Positions 1 to 5,163 of a DNA stretch of 5,195 nt are shown here, piece by piece. Position numbers and translations under genes: made by a program. The stretch lies in contig JAUZQA010000321.1 of NCBI GenBank assembly GCA_030705665.1, positions 1 through 5,195 on the forward strand, given 5' to 3'. Numbering within the stretch: position 1 is the stretch's first letter; each line of letters starts with the position of its first letter. The notes below the pieces were generated by a model. That model searched no databases. It saw only the letters and a program-made list of their open reading frames with translations, and was not told the origin of the DNA. This DNA is from Bacillota bacterium. Lineage in GTDB: Bacteria; Bacillota; Bacilli; Bacillales_B; DSM-18226.

Positions 1-518
1 AAAATGAAGAATATAAAAAATACGAAACAACTAAATTTCCAAAAAAACGTATGGTTGTTCTTACATGTATGGACACCAGACTTCTTGAGCTGCTGCCAAA
101 GTCAATGAATTTAAGCAATGGGGATGTTAAAACGGTTAAAAATGCCGGTGCTCTTGTAAGCCATCCATTTGGAAGTGTCATGAGGAGTATTCTGGTTGCG
201 GTTTATGAACTTCAGGCTGAAGAAGTGTTTGTTATAGCCCATCATGATTGCGGGATGAGTGCTCTAAAATCAGATAATATGATTGAAAGCATGAAGGAAC
301 GGGGAATTTCGAAGGAAACACTAGATACTCTCAGTTATTCTGGCATTGACTTTGAAAAATGGCTGCATGGGTTTGATAATGTTTTTGAAAGTGTGAAGCA
401 TAGTGTAAACATCATAAAGAATCACCCATTAATGCCGGAAGGGGTTCCTGTTCATGGATTGGTAATCCATCCAACAACAGGAAAACTAGATCTTGTAGTT
501 GATGGGTATGGAGCTTAA
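1..518 (+). CDS. ytiB: Beta-class carbonic anhydrase, YtiB type (5' end outside window)
   Basis: Zinc enzyme that interconverts CO2 and bicarbonate, expected in the cytoplasm. The reading frame is open from base 3 to the stop at 516-518, giving 171 visible codons. The 16 codons before the ATG at 51 read as protein matching the YtiB N-terminal region ([13 protein letters not shown]), so the ATG at 51 is internal and the true start lies left of the window. The beta-CA metal site is present: CMDTR (Cys codon at 66-68, with the Asp-Arg dyad) and HHDCG (His at 240-242, Cys at 249-251). YtiB is about 187 aa in B. subtilis as I recall, so only a short N-terminal piece is missing. The gene converges on yidD with a 4-nt overlap, and its terminator spans the stop codon. 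Family is secure; the symbol rests on remembered similarity and synteny. Confidence 0.93.
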   Translation, partial: NEEYKKYETTKFPKKRMVVLTCMDTRLLELLPKSMNLSNGDVKTVKNAGALVSHPFGSVMRSILVAVYELQAEEVFVIAHHDCGMSALKSDNMIESMKERGISKETLDTLSYSGIDFEKWLHGFDNVFESVKHSVNIIKNHPLMPEGVPVHGLVIHPTTGKLDLVVDGYGA

Positions 519-533
519 TGCTCCTTTTTTTTT
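510..533 (+). terminator. Intrinsic terminator of ytiB, with the stop codon in its loop
   Basis: GGAGC (510-514) and GCTCC (520-524) form a 5-bp perfect stem around the loop TTAAT (515-519), followed by nine T's (525-533). The ytiB stop TAA (516-518) sits inside the loop. On the other strand the hairpin is not followed by T's, so it should act only on ytiB transcripts. The stem is short but GC-rich and the T-tract is strong. Confidence 0.8.
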
Positions 534-757
534 GTTGGCCATTTTTCCGGTACAGGGTCTACTCCGCCAGGATGAAAGGGATGGCATTTTAAAATCCGTT
601 TGATTGCCAGCCAGCCGCCTTTGAGTGCCCCAAAACGCTCTACAGCTTCTAATCCATAATGGGAACAGGTCGGGTAAAAGCGGCATGATGGCGGCTTTAG
701 CGGTGAAATGACAACTTGATAAAAACGAATAACAGAAAGAAATACCTTTTTGAGCAT
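515..757 (-). CDS. yidD: YidD (YtjA) membrane protein insertion efficiency factor
   Basis: Small, membrane-associated protein of the YidD/DUF37 family, thought to help YidC/Sec-dependent insertion of inner-membrane proteins. The 80-aa length is typical. An amphipathic or hydrophobic N-terminus (residues 1-18) leads into the family core: [18 protein letters not shown] with Cys25 and Cys31, then GGW(L)[15 protein letters not shown] (Cys58) and a DPVP motif. The ATG is set by AAGGAG (complement of 765-770) 7 nt upstream. The gene overlaps the convergent ytiB by 4 nt. The C-terminal residues TKKKEH are encoded by the antisense of the ytiB terminator's T-tract and 3' arm. It diverges from luxS. 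A longer reading in another frame over the same bases (to 791) is not the gene. Symbol ytjA in B. subtilis. Confidence 0.95.
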   Translation of the reverse strand: MLKKVFLSVIRFYQVVISPLKPPSCRFYPTCSHYGLEAVERFGALKGGWLAIKRILKCHPFHPGGVDPVPEKWPTKKKEH

Positions 758-892
758 TTTTTTTCTCCTTTACTTTACCTGTATCAAACATATCATAATG
801 AAGTGTAAAGGTCTAAAATTCTTATTTAGGATGATAAATCATTTTTTTTAAGGTATCATGGATATAGATTTTGTATTGAGGAGTGATGTTAA
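758..892. other. Divergent yidD-luxS intergenic region
   Basis: This 135-bp AT-rich region must hold promoters for yidD (leftward) and luxS (rightward). The hexamer TATCAT occurs at 791-796 and 854-859 on the plus strand and at 831-836 on the minus strand, the last within the small palindrome ATGAT-AA-ATCAT (831-842). TATCAT at 854-859 could be a luxS -10, and minus-strand TATGAT (792-797) could be a yidD -10. I find no convincing -35 at 16-18 bp for either. No riboswitch or attenuator hairpin is visible ahead of luxS. Confidence 0.4.
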
Positions 893-1360
893 ATGCCATC
901 TGTTGAAAGCTTTGAATTAGACCATAATGCGGTAAAAGCGCCATATGTGAGACATTGCGGTGTCCATAAGGTGGGAACTGACGGGGTTGTAAATAAATAT
1001 GATATTCGTTTTTGCCAGCCAAACAAACAAGCGATGGATCCTGCAGCGCTTCATGCGTTAGAGCATATGTTAGCTTATACGATCCGTAAATACACGAAGG
1101 ACCATTTTGATATTATCGATATTTCACCGATGGGCTGCCAAACTGGATTTTATCTAGTTGTCAGCGGTGAGCCGACCGTTGAGGATATCATTGATTTACT
1201 TGATGCAACAATGAAGGATGCGCTGCAATTGACTGAGGTACCTGCGGCAAACGAAGTTCAATGCGGCCAGGCAGCGCTTCATGATTTAGAAGGTGCCAAG
1301 AAGATTATGCAGGCTTGGCTTGAGCATAGCAAAGAAGATTTGAAACAAATCTTTGCTTAA
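893..1360 (+). CDS. luxS: LuxS S-ribosylhomocysteine lyase (AI-2 synthase)
   Basis: Cleaves S-ribosylhomocysteine to homocysteine and 4,5-dihydroxy-2,3-pentanedione, the precursor of autoinducer-2; part of the activated methyl cycle in the cytoplasm. The 155-aa product begins [11 protein letters not shown] and carries the metal site HALEH (His54, Glu57, His58) and Cys124 (QCGQA). Cys82 in the MGCQTG motif is the catalytic cysteine. From memory B. subtilis LuxS is 157 aa, and the short difference falls around residues 65-71 (RKYTKDH). The start is fixed by GAGGAG (878-883), 9 nt before the ATG. The gene is monocistronic: it diverges from yidD and ends in its own strong terminator. All expected catalytic residues are present, so the protein should be active. 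Confidence 0.98.
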   Translation: MPSVESFELDHNAVKAPYVRHCGVHKVGTDGVVNKYDIRFCQPNKQAMDPAALHALEHMLAYTIRKYTKDHFDIIDISPMGCQTGFYLVVSGEPTVEDIIDLLDATMKDALQLTEVPAANEVQCGQAALHDLEGAKKIMQAWLEHSKEDLKQIFA

Positions 1361-1364
1361 TTAT

Positions 1365-1403
1365 AATAATCCTATTCAAATCTTTGAATAGGATTATTTT
1401 TTT
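1365..1403 (+). terminator. luxS terminator, 16-bp perfect stem
   Basis: AATAATCCTATTCAAA (1365-1380) pairs perfectly with TTTGAATAGGATTATT (1383-1398) around the centre TC, and a T run continues to 1403. It begins 5 bases after the luxS stop. The last bases coincide with the stop of the convergent ytzI-like gene (1402-1404). On the minus strand the hairpin is followed only by ATAATTAAGC, a poor T-tract, so it is mainly a luxS terminator. Confidence 0.93.
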
Positions 1404-1563
1404 AAATCTGGGTCTTGTCTGGTTCTTCTTCTTGGTTAAGATGTGGATTGTTTTCTAACGGATCGACGGTATGTTTATAAGAATAGGCTTTAGAGGTAGT
1501 TATAACGCTTAAAAGTAAAACAATGATGACAATAACGATGCAGACGACAAAAATAGTTGTCAT
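1402..1563 (-). CDS. ytzI: Small single-span membrane protein, YtzI-like
   Basis: 53-aa product. Residues 4-22 are almost entirely Ile, Val, Leu and Phe (IFVVCIVIVIIVLLLSVIT), a single transmembrane helix. After it come SKAYSYKHTVDPL and an acidic tail (QEEEPDK). The core TTSKAYxYKHTVDP matches what I remember of the Bacillus YtzI protein, whose function is unknown. The ATG has a near-perfect GGAGG (complement of 1570-1574) 6 nt upstream, which strongly supports translation. Basic residues after the helix suggest an N-out, C-in topology, but this is only inferred. The gene converges on luxS and diverges from dps. The symbol is tentative; that this is a real small gene is much more certain. 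Confidence 0.8.
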   Translation of the reverse strand: MTTIFVVCIVIVIIVLLLSVITTSKAYSYKHTVDPLENNPHLNQEEEPDKTQI

Positions 1564-1586
1564 TTTCTCCCTCCTTTTTTCCTTTT

Positions 1587-1615
1587 ATTGTAACACGAAA
1601 ACACGTTGGTTTTAA
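1587..1615 (-). promoter_or_regulatory. Candidate promoter for the ytzI-like gene
   Basis: Reading the minus strand, TTAAAA (complement of 1610-1615), a 17-bp spacer and TACAAT (complement of 1587-1592, five of six to consensus) would start the transcript shortly before the GGAGG of the small membrane-protein gene. It occupies almost the same bases as the opposing dps promoter candidate. AT-richness makes a chance match possible. Confidence 0.35.
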
Positions 1616-1616
1616 T
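1588..1616 (+). promoter_or_regulatory. Candidate sigma-A promoter for dps
   Basis: TTGTAA (1588-1593), a 17-bp spacer and TTTAAT (1611-1616, five of six to the -10 consensus) would start a transcript near 1623, just ahead of the dps ribosome binding site. B. subtilis dps is known to be under the general-stress factor sigma-B. The only sigma-B-like match here is TTTTAA (1610-1615) with GGACAA (1628-1633), which is weak. No PerR box is recognisable. Confidence 0.4.
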
Positions 1617-1642
1617 TCAGATGGATTGGACAACATATGGTC

Positions 1643-1648
1643 GGAGGG
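1643..1648 (+). promoter_or_regulatory. Ribosome binding site that fixes the dps start
   Basis: GGAGGG lies 6 nt before the ATG at 1655. Two upstream in-frame ATGs (1637 and 1649) lie before this site or directly against it, so they are unlikely to be used. Confidence 0.8.
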
Positions 1649-1654
1649 ATGAAA

Positions 1655-2095
1655 ATGTCAAAGGAATTAGTAGCTTCCGTTAATGTGCAAGTTGCCAATT
1701 TAACTATTTTATACGAAAAACTGCATCATTATCATTGGTTCGTGAAAGGACATCACTTCTTCACGCTTCATGAAAAATTTGAAGAGCTATACAATGAAAT
1801 AACAAGCACAATGGACGAGGTAGCTGAACGGTTGTTAATTATCGGCGAAAAGCCTCTTTCGACCTTAAAAGCATGCCTGGATACAGCTACTATAAAAGAG
1901 GCTGCAGGAACGGAGCGGACAGAGCAGGAAATGGTTCAAGCTGTGATTAATGATTTTGAAAAAATGATTGCAGAAATTAGTCAAACCATCGACCTAGCCG
2001 AAAAAGCCAACGACGAAGTAACAGGAGACTTATTTATCGGCATCTCCGAAAGTCTTGGTAAACACGTTTGGATGCTCAAAGCATTTTTGGGGTGA
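1655..2095 (+). CDS. dps: Dps-family DNA-protecting ferritin-like protein
   Basis: Dodecameric mini-ferritin that oxidises and stores Fe(II) using peroxide, limiting Fenton damage to DNA. The start at 1655 (MSKELVASVN, 146 aa) follows from the Shine-Dalgarno position and suits the usual 145-155 aa of the family; the longest possible frame opens at 1637. The ferroxidase residues fit the Dps spacing: His27 and Trp28 (HWFVKG), His39 (TLHEKF), Glu43, Asp54 and Glu58 (DEVAER). These correspond to E. coli Dps His51, Trp52, His63, Asp67, Asp78 and Glu82, with Glu in place of Asp67. From memory, the B. subtilis protein has the same LHEKFEELY stretch. There is no long Lys-rich N-terminal tail, so tail-mediated DNA binding is not evident. 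The C-terminus ends KHVWMLKAFLG. The gene is monocistronic and diverges from the ytzI-like gene. Confidence 0.96.
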   Translation: MSKELVASVNVQVANLTILYEKLHHYHWFVKGHHFFTLHEKFEELYNEITSTMDEVAERLLIIGEKPLSTLKACLDTATIKEAAGTERTEQEMVQAVINDFEKMIAEISQTIDLAEKANDEVTGDLFIGISESLGKHVWMLKAFLG

Positions 2096-2099
2096 CAAC

Positions 2100-2140
2100 A
2101 AAAAACATGTGCATGATCTAATCAGCGCACATGTTTTTTT
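2100..2140. terminator. dps terminator, probably bidirectional
   Basis: ACATGTGC (2105-2112) pairs perfectly with GCACATGT (2127-2134). It is preceded by A's (2100-2104) and followed by T's to 2140, so the stem can extend by A-T pairs. Inside the loop TGAT-CTA-ATCA (2114-2124) can form a second short stem. On the minus strand the hairpin is followed by six T's, so it could also stop transcripts of the convergent 85-aa gene. Confidence 0.9.
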
Positions 2141-2165
2141 ATTTTTTAGATCTGTTTGGCTTCGC

Positions 2166-2195
2166 TGCCTAATGGTGAGTGTCGATTATTAGGCA
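2166..2195. repeat. 8-bp inverted repeat of unknown role
   Basis: TGCCTAAT (2166-2173) and ATTAGGCA (2188-2195) are perfect inverted copies separated by 14 bp. The element sits between the dps terminator and the end of the convergent 85-aa gene. Neither strand has a T-tract after it, so it is not a standard intrinsic terminator. It could be a short dispersed repeat, an RNA processing hairpin or a protein site; the sequence alone does not decide. Confidence 0.55.
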
Positions 2196-2214
2196 CTTCC
2201 ACTTTTCTATGTAT

Positions 2215-2472
2215 TCAATGAATGTTTCTTGGGTGAAATGTATTATTTCTGCGCTGTCCGTATTCTTCTTGGGCGAACTTTACTTTTAAGCTTTCAATTA
2301 AATACAATCCCACTAGATCATTTAACTCTTGTTCATCCATATCACGGATAATACCTAATAAATCTTCCCTTGACATCTCTTCTAAAAAAGCAAATGTGAG
2401 CATATCAATGTCTTCTTCATCACCTGTCAACTTGTTACGATAAAGGTCAAAAAGTTCATCCACTAGTTTCAT
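2215..2472 (-). CDS. Small acidic protein of unknown function (DUF6154-like)
   Basis: 85 aa beginning MKLVDELFDLYRNK. It is strongly acidic and predicted helical: a first amphipathic helix, the acidic turn TGDEEDID (residues 19-26), then SREDLLGIIRDMDEQEL and LVGLYLIESLKVKF. The basic, polar tail ends RNIH. There is no signal peptide, membrane span or metal-binding motif. It resembles, from memory, a small Bacillus family catalogued as DUF6154, with no known function. A GTG at 2481 would add three residues but overlaps the Shine-Dalgarno; the ATG at 2472 with GAGGTG 6 nt upstream is preferred. A weak promoter candidate lies at 2493-2520 on the minus strand (TTGAAT, 16 bp, TATCCT). The dps hairpin is the likely terminator. 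I cannot assign a role. Confidence 0.8.
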   Translation of the reverse strand: MKLVDELFDLYRNKLTGDEEDIDMLTFAFLEEMSREDLLGIIRDMDEQELNDLVGLYLIESLKVKFAQEEYGQRRNNTFHPRNIH

Positions 2473-2701
2473 TTCTTTCACCTCTCCTATTTAGGATATT
2501 TTTGTTTCTTACTTATTCAATGCCCCTAAAAGTATGAAAGTATTCCATTTTAACAAAGATGAAAGGTTTACTCGAGTCATTAAAATAATATAAATGGTTA
2601 TTTATTAATTTTATGATAAATTTACCCAAAAATGAAGAAAAAAGAACTAAAGAATAAAATCTTATTTTTGTGGAAGAGTTAAGGGTAAAGGGGATGATCC
2701 G
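2473..2701. other. Divergent intergenic region between the two unknown genes
   Basis: This 229-bp, very AT-rich region separates two divergently transcribed small genes. It should hold both promoters. On the minus strand TTGAAT (complement of 2515-2520) with TATCCT (complement of 2493-2498) is a possible promoter for the 85-aa gene. For the plus-strand gene, TTTACT followed after 16 bp by TATAAA (about 2567-2594) is possible and would leave a leader of about 100 nt. I see no supported small gene, riboswitch or strong hairpin here; short open frames in this stretch lack good ribosome binding sites. Confidence 0.35.
2479..2488 (-). promoter_or_regulatory. Ribosome binding site deciding the start of the 85-aa protein
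   Basis: On the minus strand AGGAGAGGTG is followed by 6 nt and then the ATG at 2472. The alternative GTG (2481-2479) is part of this same element, so it would have no properly spaced site of its own. Confidence 0.7.
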
Positions 2702-3028
2702 ATGGAACAGCAAAAAAAGGCTTATTATATAGAACCGGGGACAGGAGAAATTTCACAAAGTGCAGCAAGTTCAACCTGGAGTTATAAAATACATGCAACG
2801 GATGAGGAAATCATTGAGCTCCGTGAATTATTTGACCAAAACTACGCAACGGAATGGCAAAATTTCTTTCGGGCTCATATACCGTATTTAGAATACCACA
2901 ATGACCGGGAAAATGATGCCTATGACCAAACGATCGTTAAGGTTTATGAGATGTTATATAGCCTAGGAGACGAGGAAGCTAAAAACCATATCAAGACAAT
3001 GAACATATTATCTGAAAATAATCGATAA
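2702..3028 (+). CDS. Conserved-looking 108-aa protein of unknown function
   Basis: 108 aa with no signal peptide or membrane span, so presumably cytoplasmic. The N-terminus MEQQKKAYYIEPGTGEISQS looks like a short beta-hairpin segment. It is followed by a Ser-rich linker, then a mostly helical, aromatic and acidic part: ATDEEIIELRELFDQNY, TEWQNFFRAHIPYLEYHNDREND, and a C-terminal helix with GDEEAKNHIKTM. I recall similar short proteins in Bacillaceae, sometimes labelled hydrolase without evidence. I see no catalytic motif that would justify that label. The ATG is supported by AAAGGGG (ending 2693) 8 nt upstream, and an intrinsic terminator overlaps the stop. It is a single-gene unit between the divergent 85-aa gene and ytkD. 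Confidence 0.82.
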   Translation: MEQQKKAYYIEPGTGEISQSAASSTWSYKIHATDEEIIELRELFDQNYATEWQNFFRAHIPYLEYHNDRENDAYDQTIVKVYEMLYSLGDEEAKNHIKTMNILSENNR

Positions 3029-3060
3029 TCCTTATCTTTTGAGATAGGGATTTTTCTTTT
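3027..3060 (+). terminator. Terminator of the 108-aa gene, overlapping its stop codon
   Basis: AATCCTTATCT (3027-3037) pairs with AGATAGGGATT (3042-3052) over 11 bp including one G-U pair, with loop TTTG, followed by TTTCTTTT (3053-3060). The first two bases of the stem are the last two of the stop codon TAA (3026-3028). Confidence 0.88.
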
Positions 3061-3073
3061 CTCGTACTATAAT
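3045..3073 (+). promoter_or_regulatory. Candidate ytkD promoter
   Basis: TATAAT (3068-3073) is a perfect sigma-A -10. The sequence 17 bp upstream, TAGGGA (3045-3050), is a poor -35 and lies inside the preceding terminator stem. A start near 3080 would give a leader of about 27 nt before the ytkD ATG. A weak -35 suggests modest or activator-assisted expression. Confidence 0.45.
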
Positions 3074-3106
3074 AATAATATGAATGAATGTTAAGGCGTG
3101 ATAAGG

Positions 3107-3577
3107 ATGAAAACCTTTTTAGATAAGAATGGAAACAAAGTAGAGCTGTCTTTTTCTGAACATGCTTTTGACGAGCCTGCAAGACATGTTCTGGTTATAT
3201 GCCAATATGAAGGAGAATGGCTTTTGACGCAGCATAAAATGCGTGGCTTTGAATTTCCCGGCGGAAAGATGGAAGCGGGAGAATCTCTTGAAGACACCGC
3301 ATATCGAGAAGTATATGAAGAAACAGGTGCCAGATTAAACGAACTTATAAAAATTGGGGAATATAAGGTAACAGATTCTAAAGGTTCATTTGTAAAAGCT
3401 GTTTTTTGGGGAAAAGTAAAAAGTATGATCCTAAAAAGCGATTATTTGGAAACCAACGGACCGATTTTGGTGGACGGAGATATTCTGAAACTTCGCTTTG
3501 GTTCGGAATACAGCTTCATCATGAAGGATCAGGTAATTGAAGAATGCATTAACAGATTAGCTATGCTGCAAAATTAA
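3107..3577 (+). CDS. ytkD: YtkD-type Nudix hydrolase (MutT-like 8-oxo-dGTPase)
   Basis: Hydrolyses oxidised nucleoside triphosphates such as 8-oxo-dGTP to the monophosphate, keeping mutagenic nucleotides out of DNA; B. subtilis YtkD has this activity. The 156-aa product has a complete Nudix box: Gly53, Glu59, then REVYEETGA (Arg67, Glu68, Glu71, Glu72, Gly74), preceded by FEFPGGK. The N-terminal strand HVLVICQYEGEWLLTQH and the C-terminal SFIMKD match YtkD as I remember it. The ATG at 3107 is preferred: AAGG (3093-3096) is 10 nt upstream, whereas the GTG at 3098 is directly against that site. It has its own candidate promoter and converges on ytlD, sharing a hairpin with it. The exact substrate is inferred from the family. 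Confidence 0.93.
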   Translation: MKTFLDKNGNKVELSFSEHAFDEPARHVLVICQYEGEWLLTQHKMRGFEFPGGKMEAGESLEDTAYREVYEETGARLNELIKIGEYKVTDSKGSFVKAVFWGKVKSMILKSDYLETNGPILVDGDILKLRFGSEYSFIMKDQVIEECINRLAMLQN

Positions 3578-3606
3578 AAGAATAGCGGGCTTCAACGCTA
3601 TTCTTT
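3577..3606. terminator. Shared hairpin between convergent ytkD and ytlD
   Basis: AAAGAATAGCG (3577-3587) pairs perfectly over 11 bp with CGCTATTCTTT (3596-3606), with loop GGCTTCAA. Its first base is the last base of the ytkD stop, and its 3' arm contains the ytlD stop and final codons (3598-3606). Minus-strand continuation is TTTTAATTTT, a fair T-tract for ytlD; plus-strand continuation TTTGATAAGTTTTTT is interrupted. It probably works in both directions, better for ytlD. Confidence 0.8.
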
Positions 3607-4398
3607 GATAAGTTTTTTCTCTATATAATCAACAAGTTGGTACATAATCGTTGCTAGGAGTGCAATAACAATTAGAGACAGCATGACTAATGTAAAGTTA
3701 AACACTTGAAAGCCATAAATAATCAGATAGCCTAGACCTTTAGCTGAAACAAGGTATTCACCAACAATGACCCCTACCCACGATAACCCAACGTTTACCT
3801 TTAAAGTTGAAATAATCGTCGGGAAGCTTGCTGGCAGTATCGCTTCTTTAAAGCATTGCGTCCGTGTTGCTCCAAATGTCAGCAACACTTTTAGATAGTT
3901 TGGGTCTACTTCACGAAATGATGTATAAATAACAATGGTTGTTACGATAACAGAAATAATGATCCCCATTGAAATAATCGAAAAATAACCCGGCCCTAAA
4001 GCTACGATTAAAATTGGCCCTAAAGCTACCTTTGGCAAGGCATTTAAAATAACGAGATAGGGATCAAGCACCTTTGAAACCATCGGCGACCACCATAAAA
4101 CGGCAGCTAAAACCGTTCCAAGCAATGTTCCTAAAATAAAACCAAAAACCGTCTCTGTTAAGGTAACAACGGTATTATCTAGCAAGGAACCATCCTTTAA
4201 TTTTTCTAAAAACAAAAGCCATATTTTGGAGGGTGAACTAAAAATAAGTGGATCAACCCAATGGAATCTGCTTGCGATTTCCCAAAGAGCAAAAAACAGG
4301 ATAAAAATAAGAAGTTGGTAAAATTGGACCCAGCGTTTTTCAATCCTTAAGGAGCGTAGGTATTCTTGATGAAGAAGTTTAACGTTTTTAGAGTTCAA
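3598..4398 (-). CDS. ytlD: ABC importer permease, NitT/TauT/SsuC family (YtlD)
   Basis: Membrane subunit of a binding-protein-dependent ABC importer. The 266-aa protein has about six hydrophobic segments (roughly residues 24-43, 84-103, 116-134, 139-158, 202-217, 236-256). The cytoplasmic EAA loop that contacts the ATPase is at about 169-193: [25 protein letters not shown], with Gly176 and the ILP motif. The frame is open to 4551, but the part beyond 4398 is a shadow of ytlC. No ATG exists before the first membrane segment; the TTG at 4398 gives [14 protein letters not shown] and has AAGGAG 10 nt and GGAG 4 nt upstream. It overlaps the ytlC stop by 11 nt, so translational coupling is likely. 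The substrate is unknown; relatives move sulfonates, taurine, nitrate, hydroxymethylpyrimidine or riboflavin. Confidence 0.92.
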   Translation of the reverse strand: MNSKNVKLLHQEYLRSLRIEKRWVQFYQLLIFILFFALWEIASRFHWVDPLIFSSPSKIWLLFLEKLKDGSLLDNTVVTLTETVFGFILGTLLGTVLAAVLWWSPMVSKVLDPYLVILNALPKVALGPILIVALGPGYFSIISMGIIISVIVTTIVIYTSFREVDPNYLKVLLTFGATRTQCFKEAILPASFPTIISTLKVNVGLSWVGVIVGEYLVSAKGLGYLIIYGFQVFNFTLVMLSLIVIALLATIMYQLVDYIEKKLIKE

Positions 4399-5155
4399 GG
4401 GTCTCCAGCTCCTTCCAAATGGATTGAAAAAGGTTAGAATACATCTCATGGCTGCGGGCTTCAAAGGGAGAAAGTGACCGCATTTCATCTGGAATTTCAA
4501 AAATGCGGTAAAGCTTCCCCGGCTTAGCAGAAAACAAAAATACGCGGTCACTCATGCTAATGGCTTCACCGATATCATGTGTTACAAGGATCGCCGTTTT
4601 TTTGAATTCCTTTAATGTTGAGGAGACTAGATCTTCTAATTTGAGTTTGGTTTGATAATCTAGGGCAGAAAATGGTTCGTCTAGCATTAATAGCTTTGGT
4701 TCGGTTGCAAGTGTTCGAACAAGGGCCGCACGCTGCCTCATTCCCCCGGATAATTGTTTTGGGAGCTGGTTTTCCACACCGTTTAAACCAATTTGATTTA
4801 AAAGCTGTAAGGCTTTCGTTTTCGTTTGTTCATTCAGTTTTTTTGATAATTTTAATCCTAAAAGAATGTTTTCTTCAATCGTTTTCCAAGGAAACAGGTA
4901 GTCTTGCTGAAGCATATAACCGATATTGCTATTTTTAGTGGACACGGGTTTCTTTTCCAACAAAATTGTACCTTGGGTCGGTTTCAGTAATCCGGCAATG
5001 ATTGACAGTAGTGTCGTTTTTCCACAGCCGCTTGGGCCGAGAAAGGAGACAAATTCTCCTTTCTCAATGGTTAGTGAAATATTGGAGAGGGCCGTGGTCG
5101 TAGAGGCTTTGGTAAAGTAGGTGTGATGAATATCGTTAATCGTTAAAAAACTCAA
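4388..5155 (-). CDS. ytlC: ABC importer ATPase, SsuB/TauB family (YtlC)
   Basis: ATP-hydrolysing subunit that drives the YtlD permease at the cytoplasmic membrane face. All nucleotide-binding motifs are intact in 255 aa: Walker [10 protein letters not shown] (40-48), Q-loop [12 protein letters not shown] (79-90), signature LSGGMRQR (135-142), Walker B LLMLDEP (155-161), D-loop SALD (163-166) and switch His193 (VTHD). The LFPW after the Q-loop is typical of the SsuB/TauB/NrtD group. The start is TTG at 5155, with AGGGAGG 8 nt upstream. The C-terminal ~45 residues beyond the core are a short extension without a recognisable domain. It is first in the visible operon and overlaps ytlD. In B. subtilis a binding-protein gene (ytlA) is next to these genes; the matching place here is right of the window. 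The substrate is not predictable from this subunit. Confidence 0.95.
   Translation of the reverse strand: MSFLTINDIHHTYFTKASTTTALSNISLTIEKGEFVSFLGPSGCGKTTLLSIIAGLLKPTQGTILLEKKPVSTKNSNIGYMLQQDYLFPWKTIEENILLGLKLSKKLNEQTKTKALQLLNQIGLNGVENQLPKQLSGGMRQRAALVRTLATEPKLLMLDEPFSALDYQTKLKLEDLVSSTLKEFKKTAILVTHDIGEAISMSDRVFLFSAKPGKLYRIFEIPDEMRSLSPFEARSHEMYSNLFQSIWKELETLEL
4409..4414 (-). promoter_or_regulatory. Ribosome binding site for the TTG start of ytlD
   Basis: Minus-strand AAGGAG lies within the ytlC coding end, 10 nt before the TTG at 4398. A second GGAG (complement of 4403-4406) is 4 nt before it. The dual site supports the non-ATG start. Confidence 0.6.
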
Positions 5156-5163
5156 AAGACAGG

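Noticed and set aside
486..791. 101-codon minus-strand open frame overlapping yidD
   Set aside because: It is a shifted frame of yidD; the yidD frame has the conserved Cys motifs, the right length and the ribosome binding site.
822..1022. Minus-strand 66-codon frame over the luxS start
   Set aside because: It is antisense to well-conserved luxS and has no credible ribosome binding site.
1608..1633. Sigma-B promoter for dps
   Set aside because: A -35-like TTTTAA is present, but GGACAA is a poor match to GGGTAT and the spacing is short, so it is not reported as a feature.
2579..2595. PerR-box-like AT-rich sequence
   Set aside because: TTAAAATAATATAA matches only part of the PerR palindrome and lacks the dyad symmetry; such matches are expected by chance in this AT content.
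2513..2713. Minus-strand 66-codon frame in the AT-rich intergenic region
   Set aside because: The composition is that of translated AT-rich non-coding DNA, there is no Shine-Dalgarno, and it overlaps the start of the 108-aa gene.
3091..3297. Minus-strand frame opposite ytkD
   Set aside because: It is a shadow of the Nudix gene with no supporting translation signals.
4399..4551. N-terminal extension of the ytlD frame to an ATG at 4551
   Set aside because: It runs antiparallel in frame-shift through ytlC coding sequence, would add 51 non-permease residues, and has no good ribosome binding site compared with the TTG at 4398.
4672..5120. Plus-strand open frames (88 and 64 codons) opposite ytlC
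   Set aside because: They are antisense shadows of a gene with all ABC ATPase motifs, and their translations look like no known protein.
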